Shown: positions 49,601-58,779 of the stretch, piece after piece | Position numbering within the stretch: the first letter of the stretch is position 1 | Layout of the letters: each line of letters starts with the position of its first letter | From: Dastarcus helophoroides | Taxonomy: Eukaryota > Arthropoda > Insecta > Coleoptera > Bothrideridae | Length of the DNA stretch: 64,000 nucleotides | Direction: 5' to 3' | Assembly: GCA_028583605.1 (NCBI GenBank) | Contig: CM053330.1 | Span: 22,656,129-22,720,128 of the forward strand | Notes under the pieces: generated by a model | What the model was told of the DNA's origin: nothing | The model's database searches: none | What the model saw: the letters and a program-made list of their open reading frames with translations, nothing else | Program-made: the position numbers and the translations under genes

Positions 49601-52600
49601 AAAATAGAATACAGGCCATAGAAATGAAATACCTAAGAACAGTCAAAGGAATCACAAGAAGAGATAAAATAAGGAACAAGGACATAAGAGCCGAAGTACA
49701 AACAAAACCAATATTAGAATATGTTGAACAAGGGCAATTGGCATGGTGGGGACACTAACAACGAATGGAGGATAGCAGATTAGTGAAACGAGTATGGGAG
49801 CCAAAGTCGGCCATTAAAAGGGATAGAGGCAGACCGAAAGAAACCTGGGACAACATAATAGCAAAAATACTCAAGAGAAAGAAACAAACAACAACAGAGG
49901 TAAAACAATTGGCACAAGATAGAAAGGAGTCAATTTTTTTTAAAAACGTTTAAAGGAAAAGAAACCAGCTATTATTGTTAATCCCGACACCCAAAGATAG
50001 AAGGGATAGAAAATATTGTAATGCCGCTTGCAATGCAACGTGGCTCTTATGAACGTCCTCGAGATTTATCGGTAATGTAGGTAATATCCCGCAGCGTGCA
50101 TGGTGTATACTTTTTCCAATTAAAAGTAGATCGTTTTTTGTAAGTCTTATTCCTTATTGTATCCCTTAGTGCAATTTAAATAATTTTTGAACATTTTTCT
50201 TTCAAATCATTGACAGCTTTTCCCTTGCATGAATTGCTCAGAATTTCTAAAGCCATAAACAATATACGAGGTCTAATCAAAAAATAAGGTGACTTATCAA
50301 GTTTCGGGGGCAACCTACATTCGATTATCGTTTTTTTGTTGCTGTTATGTTGGTACACATGTCCCGAACATATATTCACAGTTTCAAGTACATAGCATAC
50401 TTAGTTTATTTTTGACAGATAAAAAGGTTAGACATATTTTGTTGTGCTCGGCAATTTTCTATTATTATAAAAAATGGAGCAAACAATTTGCATCAAATTT
50501 TGTGTGAAAAATAGAATCAAGTGCTCTAAAACACTTGAAGTGTTGACAGTGGCATATGGTGTGTCTGCTCTAAGTAAAAAAAATGTTTAAAAGTTTTACA
50601 AACTCTTCCAAGATGGCCGCGAAGAAGCCGACGACGAACCTCACTCTGGACGCCCCAGCACATCAACAATAGAAGATATCGAAGCTGTGAAGAAAGCTGT
50701 TTTTGAAAATCGTCGAATTACCATAATTAAAGTTGCTGAGGATGTTGGCATATCAGTCGGTTCGTGTCTTGCAATTTTTCTGATGTTTTGGGAATGCGAC
50801 CTCTGTCAGCGAAGTTTGTTCTGAATTTTAATCAGAAGAACCGTCGCATGAGCATCGGTCAGGAGCTGTTGAATAACGTCAGTAATCATCCTGATTTGCT
50901 CAAAAGGGTCATAACTTGTGACGAATCATGGGTATATGGTTATGACGTCGAAACCAAAGCCCAATCGTCCCAATTTAAGCACCCAGTTTTTTTTCGACCA
51001 CCATAGCGTAGTGCAATAGGAGTTTTTACCTCAAGGTCAATAAACCTTGAAGTTATAAGCCGTTTACAAGAAGCAATACGAAAAAAACGTCCGGAATTGT
51101 GGAAAAATAATTCATGGCTTTTGCATCACAATAATGGACCTGCTCATTCATCGTTGCTTGTGAGACGTTTTTGGCCAAAGACAACACAACAATCATGCCT
51201 CAGCATCATATCCACCGGATTTGACCCCCTGCGACTTTTCCTGTTCCCAAAACTTAAAAGACCTATGAAAGGACAGAGATTTGCAACGATTGATGAAATA
51301 AAAACTGCATCGCTAGAAGAGCTCAAGGATATACCAAAAAGTGCTTATGAGAAGTGCTTTGAAGATTGGAAACACGCTGGCACAAGAGCATTGCATCTGA
51401 GGGGGATTACTTTGAAGGGGACAGTATAAATGTTGATGAATAAATAAATATTTTTTCATAAAAATAAAAAGCACCTTAGTTTTTGAAGACACATCGTATA
51501 TATAGATAAATAAGTTTACGCCGATATGCTCGTTTTGCTTCATCCAATAGCCGGTAGTAGTAGGCAGCATTAACCATACGACGTTCATGTGGAAAATCGA
51601 CGTGCACAACTCCTTTTAAATTGCAAAACACTGTCGCAAGGACCTTTCCAGCTGAGAGGCGAGTTTTTGCCTTGACGGGTGCACCTTCCCCCTTTCTTCG
51701 CCACTCCATGCTTGCTTCTTTAGATTCAGAGGTGTAATGATGGACCCAAGTCTCATCACATGTAACAATGCGTTCACATTCATTTTCAACTTGAGTTCGT
51801 CCTTTCAAAAATTGTTGTGCCATTCATACACTTGAGTTTTCTTCAAACAAGTATCCCCAAATTCTGCTTCTAGTCTACGAAGAATTTCGACGGGCTTTAC
51901 ACCTTCAACCGCAAGAAATTTAATAATGATGATGAACCTCTTGCTCACTCATTGTATTTACAACTGAAGAACGGCAAAAACGGAATTCGCTTAAGCGCAG
52001 AAAGTAACGTGATATCCCCTATCTAAGATGTCTAAGAGTAAGCGCACACTCTCGACGCCATCATGGTGACATGATAGAAATTCTTTACATTCAAATAAGA
52101 ATTTAAACTCACATTAGGTATTGGTCATACTTTTAAACCTAAATAAGCATTGGACGCACTTTATGCAACCGCACCTTCACAGACAGCCTCGTTTCAGTTT
52201 ATAAAATATACTTACACCGGAATCCAAACCTAGCATTATAAGCATAAAAAAGAAGAGCATAGACCAAATATAGGATCCGGGCAAAGTGGCGACTGCTTCA
52301 GGATATACTTGAAAAACAAGACCAGGACCTAAAATTAAAAAGACATTTAAAATGGTTTAGTCTCTCATATTGAATTTGTTTTGCTCTTATATCGGCATAA
52401 AAATGACACAACTATTAAAAATATTAAATGATTTAAAAAGAGATGAGTTTTATGCCTCCTGAATTATTTATTTTTATTCAAAGCATTAAAAATGAACCTA
52501 TGAAACAATAAGAATGTTTCTGTGTAAGTAAATAAAATAAAAGGCGGGAAATATAGACAATTCTAAAATAGAATCTCTTTGAATTTCTTTCCTCTTTATA

Positions 52601-54799
52601 ACAATACAGTTTTTAATAACTACTGCAATTAGGAGAGAGTATTTTATTCTAATCTATATTTCCACGAAAACGGAATCACTTCAGATTCAAAGCCATGAAT
52701 ATGGTAGCTTTTTATGTTTCCCAAACTTTTTTTATTTATTTCTGAATGATAACCATGCAATATTAGCACAAAGATTAATATACCTTCTGTTGCAACATTT
52801 TTTATTGGTACTCCTTGTTTATGAGACATAAATCCAAGATAAGTAAAAATTACAAAACCAGAGAAGAAGCTCGTAAATGAATTCACAGCTGTTGTTATAA
52901 TACAGTCACTGAAAAGTTAAGGAAACTAAAATTAATATTTGGCATGCATGTTTTTAATTACCGAAAGCAGTTATTGTGAAAGGTATTATAACTAGCATAA
53001 GAAAGGTGTACACCGAACCCAGCGCCCACGGAGAAGAAAATTTGAACCGCTGCATCCACCCAAACCTAAAATGAACACTTTAATCTTAAATCTATGCATA
53101 AATAGTTACAATAGGTACAATTGTAATTTTAAGGCTAGACGGGAAATGTAATATGAATTAAATATTAATAATAATAATAATATAAATATAGAATTCCGAT
53201 GTTTTAATCAAAATGTAAATAAATTTATTGAAGCCAAAGACGCTAATTAAAAATAAAAACCAAATCTGCTTTTATACTCACCTGGGTTTCTGTTAATTTG
53301 GACAGTTCGGGTTTCAAATAATATGATATTCCTGTGACGGCCCCAGGTAGCATCAATCCTCGTATCAACAGTATAGTCAGAACAACGTAAGGCATCGTAG
53401 CAGTTATCCATACCACCTTTCCTAATAAAGATTAAATATCAAGCTTCCTGGTAAATTTAGGGATATTGCTATAAACATCAAATTATCTTTTGTGGATAGC
53501 TTAATATTATTAAATTGGGACCACGATACTTGAGCTTTTATTAGATATTTGAGAAATCTGATTTAAACTTATATTCTTCGCAGTACATAATTGAAAGGAA
53601 AATTACGACAATTTCAAAATTGTTTCAATCAAATCGTATTTTCATTGTTTAGTTGTTGTCCTGTGTTAAATTAAAATCGGTAATTTTTTTTGGACAAAAT
53701 AATTTTTATTTTGAAAATATTATTTACGATATTATCATTAAATTTTATTAAATGCCCCATCTTTTAAATTTTTAAAACTTCATAAATTTGGACCACTGAG
53801 AAATTAAAACAGCGACAGAATGTTTTTGGAGTATTGTAATTGAAATTTAATTTTGCATTTTATTTTCAACATATTCATATTTTATTTGATTTCGTTTTGG
53901 GCACCTTTAATGTTAGTCATGATTTCTACGCTGGAAATATAACATTTTAATTTCCGATTTATTGATGTTTGACAATTTTTTTGCGACTATATACCTCGAA
54001 AACCTATCAATAAATTTTAAAATAATTACAGATATGTATAGACAATTATACAAGCCCCCAAAAATTACTATTCGACCTACCTTCTGCATTTAAATTAAAA
54101 AAAAGTTAAACCCATTCCCGCTAGGGGTTGAATCACTCATGTATTATGAGAGGGCAAATAAGTGTCATTCTCAGTAACTCAGTTAAAAAACTACTACACT
54201 TACTATTGACAACAAAAACTGCTAAAGTTTACAGCTTACGACCAAATTTTATCAGTGACACAACGTCAATCTCTGGCAGATATTGTCAAGTACAATTGTT
54301 TTCTTTACGATCAGTTTGCATGACCAACTTATTTTTTCTTATACAAATTAGTTAGAATTTCGAAGACGGGATAGGATTATTTAAACGCCTTTTTCTCGGA
54401 AACGGTTACTTTTAGCGACTTTGAGAAAGAGTACCTTTTTTGTATAAAAAATGTTGCTTTTTACGATTATGGCACTTTTGTGTCGAAATATTGCAATACA
54501 AAAAAGTTACGGCAAAAAATAATCGCGGGCAATCCCCTACACACCACGCTACTGCTTATTTAAAAAATATGTTACATGAGAATATGCCTAATCCAATTCT
54601 TTAACTGCTTGCCCAATTTCATGACTTTGCTACTAACCGTTAACTTTTTGTAGTAAAAAAACCACTTTAGGGGCGCCATCTTTAAATGGTCATATCTCCG
54701 TTAGGAGGCAATTTAAAGAAAAAAATGTATTTCAACATTTTTCATATTTTAATGTGTAGAATATGCTCCTGAAGTAGCGGCCCGGACTTTTGTAACACC

Positions 54800-54849
<50 letters not shown>

Positions 54850-57697
54850 TGGCCAGATGTCCAAACAATTTTAAAATTTTTTTTACAAAAACTTGTATAG
54901 GTCATTTACGGGTTTATATGCAATCACATGTGCATGCACATAATAACAATAACCTAACAGACTTATAAATTAGAATCTAAAAAATCACTTTTTGAAGCAA
55001 AATCCCTAAAATACAAAAATACAAGCTCACCTGTAGATTTAACTCCTTTAAACAAAGAAATGTACAACATAAAGTACACGCACAATAGACAAATAACCAA
55101 CTGCCATTTTGGATAACCCATTTTGTGCAAACCTTCACTCCACTGCATTTCTAAGACTGCTCGGCTGCAAAAAATAAGTAACTGTAAGTCATTTCATAGT
55201 ACCAGTAAACTTTTTTGATATAAAATAGTTCGCCTCTCCAGAAATAATGAAAGTAAAGAATTAATTAAAGAACAATTATTAACATAAAAATATCAAAACA
55301 TGTTACACATTAATGGAAACATAGAAATTTTGTACAATTTTAAAAAATGCCAGTAAAAGGTTTAAACATATCACAACTTCTGAAAATCGAAGAACTGTAC
55401 GGAAAAATTTTTTCGAATGTTTGGCATCCCGGGCATTTCGTAATCTTGATACAATCTTGCTATATAGTGCATAATTGCAATAATATACAGTTGATCGGCT
55501 CTAAGATTGCCACTGCCTCACAAACATGCCGTGATGTAAACGGCACTCAGCTATCCAAATAAATTAATATCAGTGACTGTAAAAAGAGATGTTTACATTG
55601 CAAGTGTCTCCAACCATGTGAATGTATTGCCGACTAAAGTTGCTATTGATATATTTTCAATTACGGATTTAACAGACAATAGTAGTGTTGGTCTGGTATT
55701 AAATTTAACCCTAAATTCATTAGGGCAGTATAATTTGAATTGGACAAACGTCTCTTACGCTTTGAATTTGTTGTCATTTCGTTTATGTGGTGTATTTGCA
55801 TTTCCTTCAGGCATGTACTAATTGACCTTTCTAACCCTTACGATGTGTAATTGTTCAATATTCATAACTATTAAAGTATAACATATTTGCAATAATACCA
55901 AAAAACTTGATTTCTTGGAAATCATAGAAATTCACAAATATTTACAATCTAGTCAATTTACACGTATGAACGAGCAGCTTGATCTTCAAGTCTAATTGAA
56001 GCTTCGGATTAGACGAAATATTTGTAGGAGTCTGTAATCCATGGACCGCAACAACGGCTAAACAAATTGCTGGTATAATCGCCTATGATGCTGAAAAGCG
56101 AAACCAGGTCCGGCAATAGCAAATATTATAGAAACATCATGGAATTTTTAAAATCTGTTGTTTTAATCGTTAATAAAGTTTAGTAGTTATGAACATTTAC
56201 TAATGTTTATAAAAAAAGAATTGTTTGAAGGGAGAACTATACAAGAAATTTCACACCCAAGGCGATATCTAAGGTAAATTAACAATTAGTTTATTTGGAA
56301 GCTGTATGTATGTTTTATTATTATTATTTTTTGTAGATATTTTAATATGGAAAACCATTCATAAGTTCAGTGTAATTGCAATTGAACCTTTTAAAGTATT
56401 TTGAAGTGAGAAAAGAAATTGATGCATGTTACTATAATACCTTTGTGAGCTGTTAAGGAAATAAAAATCTAATTTTTAAAATGTTTTTTACAAATATACA
56501 CCTATATTCAGATTTAACTTTATTTCGTTTTAAAATTATTAACATAATCGAATATTTTTTCCAAAATATTATCTCAATCAAATCAGTGGCAATCATTATA
56601 ATTCGTTTATATATTTTCTTCCTCTTGATGTAACAAATTTACTGAATTGTCTCAGATTTTAATCTTATTTCATAGCAATATTACTTGTGGGGTAATGGCA
56701 ATCTTAGAGCGGATCAACTATACATTTAAGCTTACTGAAAAAATTCAGATGCCGGTGTATGTCTATTGGTGGTAGAACTTTCATTTTGTTGATTTTTTAT
56801 GGAACTATTTAGAACATCCGTCATTGTTTCCCAACATTTCTCTGTATTCCATGTATTATTGCAATGCAACCATGGAAGCTCCGAAGTAATACTAGTTCCA
56901 AGAAAATACAATGCCCAAGCTGAAAGAATAATGTGGAAGGAAAAAATTACACAAACGCTGGTTTCTTACCTATGATAACATTATAATAAAATGACACGTA
57001 AAAGGCAATTATCACAGAACAGAATCCTACACCTAAAATATAAAATAATGTGTTAATATTTATGCAATCAATTATTTCTAGTAATAATATTTTGGAACCC
57101 TTAAACTTTAATCAAAATATGATTAGTAAATTTATTATTGTCCAGTTTATTCCATCTATTTCATTCAGTAAAAAAATGAAAATAACAAGTTAAACAGATT
57201 GACCCTAAATTTAAGATAAGCATCATGTACAATAGTAAATAATGAAATCATTTCATTTTATGTGAACAATTTAAGTATACCTTTAAACAACGGACATATC
57301 CTCCATAAACTTATTGGACCTTGTCTATTGTACTGTCCTAAAATCAATTCCATATAAAATAAAGGAACTGCTCCAAATATAAGCATCAGGGTATAAGGAA
57401 TTAAAAAGGCACCTAAAAATTAATGGTGTCATTAATAAGACATTAAAAATGGATAATAAAATTTACCTCCCCCATTTTTATAGCACAGATAGGGAAATCG
57501 CCACACATTAGCCAGATCCACCGCGAATCCTATAATAGATAATAAAAAATCGGCACTGGATCCCCACGTTTCTCTATTGTCTCCTTCTTGCGGCGAATTC
57601 GATGTGGTCTTTACTTCGCCTTCTTGGCTTGAGCTTGTGGAAAGAGCGAACGACTCGTAACCTCTCTCATCTTCTTCTAACTGAACATGTAATTCTT
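40329..57697 (-). CDS. SLC6 monoamine (DAT/NET-type) neurotransmitter transporter, thirteen exons, 5' partial
   Basis: Joining, in - strand order, 57467-57697, 57281-57412, 56970-57032, 56736-56919, 55031-55164, 53282-53421, 52962-53065, 52784-52908, 52216-52328, 47007-47147, 46850-46949, 40686-40786 and 40329-40628 gives 622 residues to a stop, with GT-AG junctions and matching phases. It is a Na+/Cl- coupled twelve-helix plasma-membrane transporter. TM1 carries [20 protein letters not shown], including the Asp that pairs with the amine of monoamine substrates. EL2 has the disulfide pair Cys162/Cys171 and three N-glycosylation sequons (163, 180, 188). TM6 is [18 protein letters not shown]. 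The C-terminus has [15 protein letters not shown] as in insect DAT. It fits DAT/NET better than SERT. An octopamine-type or paralogous insect transporter is not excluded. Fly DAT is about 630 residues, so little N-terminus is missing. Confidence 0.92.
40686..40786 (-). CDS. SLC6 exon 12: TM11
   Basis: Residues 490-523: [20 protein letters not shown], then [14 protein letters not shown]. The donor used is GTAGGT (40685-40680). A nearby GTACTC would put the last exon out of frame. The usual NRFS motif reads LHRFT. Confidence 0.88.
41793..42201. mobile_element. MITE, family J, copy 2 (409 bp)
   Basis: The ends are TACAAGGAAATTCATATAAC and, inverted, TACAGGGCCATTCTCATGAA. Both arms contain GAAATGCAA(T/C)(C/T)CAATAT. 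It aligns with the element at 38394-38829. The + strand open frame at 42119-42364 overlaps its right arm and is not a gene. Confidence 0.72.
43210..43411. mobile_element. small MITE, family K, copy 1 (202 bp)
   Basis: TGAGATTAAGAACAGCACAA (43210) and, inverted, TGAGATTAAGAACAGTACAT at the right end (43411). Both continue GTCC. Non-coding. Confidence 0.82.
44029..44216. mobile_element. small MITE, family K, copy 2 (188 bp)
   Basis: TTGAGAATAAGAACAGTACA (44029) and, inverted, TTGAGATTAAGAACAGTACA (ending 44216). The terminal repeat is about 25 bp and the same as in copy 1, which lies about 620 bases to the left. Confidence 0.85.
45180..45245 (+). repeat. possible tRNA-related SINE head
   Basis: TGGTCCAGTAA (45180-45190) resembles a polymerase III A box and GAGTTCGAACC (45230-45240) a B box, about 50 bases apart. 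A clear cloverleaf is not seen, and the flanks are AT-rich. A similar GGTTCGCGTTTCGCGCG patch lies near 44928. Confidence 0.35.
45749..46692. mobile_element. foldback element with about 300-bp arms (0.94 kb)
   Basis: The ends are TATATCGGGTGTAACAGGAT and its inverse. Left arm 45749-46035, right arm about 46350-46692. Blocks AACTTTTGATTTTTAAATAG, AAAATTGTTTTGGTCCCATT and GACTCATTCTAATTAA recur inverted. The right arm has about 75 extra bases near 46545-46630. No coding capacity. Confidence 0.87.
46850..46949 (-). CDS. SLC6 exon 11: TM10
   Basis: Residues 457-489 plus one base: [20 protein letters not shown], then [14 protein letters not shown], the conserved TM10 block. Confidence 0.92.
47007..47147 (-). 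CDS. SLC6 exon 10: TM9
   Basis: Residues 410-456: [20 protein letters not shown], then [20 protein letters not shown] and AMINVTP. NET has MGGMEAVITGLADDF at this position. The exon is 47 codons with phase 0 at both ends; the ATG at its start is internal. Confidence 0.92.
48230..49975 (+). pseudogene. decayed LINE (non-LTR retrotransposon) reverse transcriptase
   Basis: In shifting frames: [17 protein letters not shown], then [80 protein letters not shown], the catalytic box reading FADH instead of FADD, then [20 protein letters not shown] and [19 protein letters not shown] near the end. Several stops and frameshifts break it (about 48560, 48717, 48777, 48828, 49325, 49424). The N-terminal endonuclease is absent, so it is 5' truncated. 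Clade not assigned. Confidence 0.9.
50267..51496 (+). mobile_element. mariner element, defective, 1.23 kb
   Basis: CGAGGTCTAATCAAAAAATA at the left and, inverted, CGATGTGTCTTCAAAAACTA at the right, each continuing AGGTG. TA flanks both ends (50265-50266 and 51497-51498), the Tc1/mariner target. The transposase begins at the ATG at 50474 ([13 protein letters not shown]) and continues in pieces: [68 protein letters not shown], then a gap of roughly 50 residues, and [20 protein letters not shown] and [20 protein letters not shown]. Stops, frameshifts and the missing middle make it inactive. The second catalytic Asp reads Asn (HHNN). Confidence 0.93.
51505..52170 (-). mobile_element. second mariner family, 5' fragment
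   Basis: On the - strand, from the ATG at 51952-51950 (MSEQEV): [39 protein letters not shown], then [20 protein letters not shown] and [39 protein letters not shown]. This is a DD34D-type transposase of a different subfamily from its neighbour. It stops at RRK next to the right end of the first mariner, so its 3' half is lost. A frameshift lies near 51800. The right boundary is approximate. Confidence 0.85.
52216..52328 (-). CDS. SLC6 exon 9: TM8
   Basis: Residues 372-409: [20 protein letters not shown], then [18 protein letters not shown]. The Na+ and substrate-site segment GLDSS of fly DAT reads GLDSG here. The donor is GTAAGT after 52216. Confidence 0.92.
52784..52908 (-). CDS. SLC6 exon 8: TM7
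   Basis: Residues 330-371 plus one base: [20 protein letters not shown], then [20 protein letters not shown] and TEG. The IKNVATEG block matches IEDVATEG of insect DAT and NET, not the SERT sequence. Confidence 0.93.
52962..53065 (-). CDS. SLC6 exon 7: TM6 substrate-site helix
   Basis: Residues 296-329 plus two bases: [20 protein letters not shown], then [14 protein letters not shown]. The unwound TM6 segment reads SVGAGFG; fly DAT has SLGPGFG and vertebrate NET SLGAGFG. The Phe residues lining the site (306 and 312) are kept. Confidence 0.93.
53282..53421 (-). CDS. SLC6 exon 6: TM5 and extracellular loop 3
   Basis: Residues 249-295: [20 protein letters not shown], then [20 protein letters not shown]. 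The acceptor is ATTAG before 53421 and the donor is GTGAGT after 53282. Confidence 0.92.
53422..55030 (-). other. SLC6 intron; repeat fragment and TA microsatellite
   Basis: Intron between the TM4 and TM5 exons. The stretch 54360-54800 resembles an inverted-repeat arm of the CTCGGAAACGG / TGTAACACCCTGTATA type, ending in the TA run. No exon inside. Confidence 0.6.
54803..54846. repeat. TA microsatellite
   Basis: Twenty-two uninterrupted TA units, immediately after ACACCCTG, the end motif of many repeats here. It may have grown from a TA target site. Confidence 0.95.
55031..55164 (-). CDS. SLC6 exon 5: TM4
   Basis: Residues 204-248 plus one base: [20 protein letters not shown], then [21 protein letters not shown] and VKSTG, matching the fly DAT stretch SEGIHDLGAIKWDMALCLL...FSLWKGISTSG. 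Confidence 0.92.
55165..56735 (-). other. SLC6 intron, no recognised content
   Basis: Intron between the EL2 and TM4 exons. Two adjacent + strand open frames (55347-55562 and 55573-55821) have no recognisable domain and no splice or homology support, so they are not called. Confidence 0.6.
56736..56919 (-). CDS. SLC6 exon 4: end of TM3 and extracellular loop 2
   Basis: Residues 143-203 plus two bases. [18 protein letters not shown] carries the conserved disulfide cysteines (162 and 171). Sequons NNT, NSS and NES follow in the large glycosylated loop. It ends SEFF, matching SEYF of fly DAT. Confidence 0.92.
56970..57032 (-). CDS. SLC6 exon 3: TM3
   Basis: Residues 122-142 plus one base: [20 protein letters not shown]. 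It aligns with fly DAT FYVDFYYNVII, but the substrate-site Asp (fly position 121) is Ser here (residue 135). The conserved Tyr138 is kept. Confidence 0.92.
57281..57412 (-). CDS. SLC6 exon 2: TM2
   Basis: Residues 78-121 plus one base: [20 protein letters not shown], then [17 protein letters not shown] and ICPLFKG. This is the TM2 and first intracellular loop signature of the family, with GQ and the PLFKG that precedes TM3. Confidence 0.92.
57467..57697 (-). CDS. SLC6 exon 1 in window: cytoplasmic N-terminus and TM1
   Basis: Residues 1-77 plus one base. An acidic, Ser-rich N-terminus leads to [20 protein letters not shown] and [16 protein letters not shown]. Asp61 is the amine-binding Asp of monoamine transporters. 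The acceptor is AACAG on the - strand ending at 57698; the donor is GTAAAT after 57467. An ATG further up (57750-57752) sits in what looks like intron. Confidence 0.9.
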
Positions 57698-57783
57698 CTG
57701 TTGTAAATAAATAATGTAAATTGTGATAGCAAAGTATCGTATTGGGGAACAACGTGAAATTTCATCAAATGTGTTTTACTTAC

Positions 57784-57858
57784 TTTTTTTCTCTGTACAG
57801 ATTAATACTAGGTTTGTAGGTTGGTTGTTATGTCTGTGTCTGTGTAGCCTTTCTCTGC
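57784..57858 (-). CDS. possible upstream exon of the SLC6 transporter
   Basis: On the - strand a TTTTAG acceptor precedes 57858 and a canonical GTAAGT donor follows 57784. The 75 bases keep the phase required by the next exon and are open in that frame (RERLHRHRHNNQPTNLVLIC then TEKK). No Met is present in that frame, so it would be an internal coding exon or 5' UTR. Its residues do not resemble a known transporter N-terminus, so the call rests on splice signals only. Confidence 0.35.
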
Positions 57859-58013
57859 CTAAAACAATTATTATTTATTATTACAACTTTTTCCACCTAA
57901 CATTATCAATATTTTCTAAAATTAATTGTATGTTAAAGTAAACTTTATATTTATATAAAAAGAGATTTTCTTAAAACAGTAATAATGTTGTTTTTCAAAT
58001 ATTCTATTCAAAG

Positions 58014-58779
58014 TAGGCTTATAGTGAAATACGGCTTTTCATGAAAAGCCTAGGGACATCATGAAATGCGGGCATTTCCTGTAATAATAATATTATTACA
58101 TCATCCGTCAAGGCTTTTCATAAAGTGCCGCATTTATTTAAGCTTATGTTGCATCATTAGGTATTACACAATATGTCACTTTTACGAGACGGCATATCAT
58201 GAAAAAACATATGGAAATATTGTCGGTTATGATCGGATGTAACATATTAGAAAATACGATATGTTAACAAGAATATTTATAGGGTCAAAAAAAACAATAC
58301 AATAAACTAATTATAAAGATTAAGACAGCACAAATTATTGGAACAGGAGATGGTTATTTGGCATCTACAAGTTTACATTTTGTTTTGTTTAAAATACCTT
58401 GTCCTTAGATGAAACCGTTTTTCTAACTGATTCTATAAAACTTTAACTCTATGACCGTTTAATAGGTTTCCCTTCATAATATTTTTGATAATGTACTGCT
58501 TTACCTTTATAAGAGACTCTTTCCATTTCTAAAATTACTAAGAAAAAGCTAATACCAAAACAAAAAACACAAATGAAAACTATATTCATTTTATAAACTG
58601 ACCACCTAATCAATTTGTCAGGTAGTGTAAAGCTATATTCAACACTATGTAACTAAATAAATTAAGCATTTCATGAAAAGCCTTGGCGGATAGAGCAATA
58701 ATAAAATTTTACATTAAATGCCGGCATTTCATGATATCCCTAGATTTTTCATGAAAAGGCGCATTTCACTATAAGACTA
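58014..58779. mobile_element. long-TIR MITE with internal palindromes (766 bp)
   Basis: Both ends read TAGNCTTATAGTGAAAT and continue for about 120 bases as inverted copies: CTTTTCATGAAAA, CTAGGGA, ATCATGAAATGC, GGCATTT, AAGGCTTTTCAT. CTTTTCATGAAAAG is itself palindromic and appears in both arms. Non-coding. Confidence 0.87.

Larger units (their letters stand above)
47148..52215 (-). other. 5.1-kb SLC6 intron with LINE and mariner insertions
   Basis: The intron between the TM8 and TM9 exons. It contains a LINE fragment (+), a mariner (+) and a second mariner fragment (-). The stretch 47148-48229 shows only one arm of a 100-bp repeat unit (47863-47960). Confidence 0.75.

Noticed and set aside
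55347..55821. Two adjacent + strand open frames in an SLC6 intron
   Set aside because: No recognisable domain, splice support or codon pattern beyond chance; the sequons seen in the second are common in Asn-rich translations.
40329..57697. Identity as a serotonin transporter
   Set aside because: TM1 ([20 protein letters not shown]), the VATEG loop and the KLLNTPGTL tail follow DAT/NET rather than SERT wording.
57432..57752. Start of the transporter at the ATG at 57752 (MFPNTIL)
   Set aside because: A good acceptor (AACAG) lies between that ATG and the conserved region, so the ATG is most likely intronic. Kept only as an alternative.
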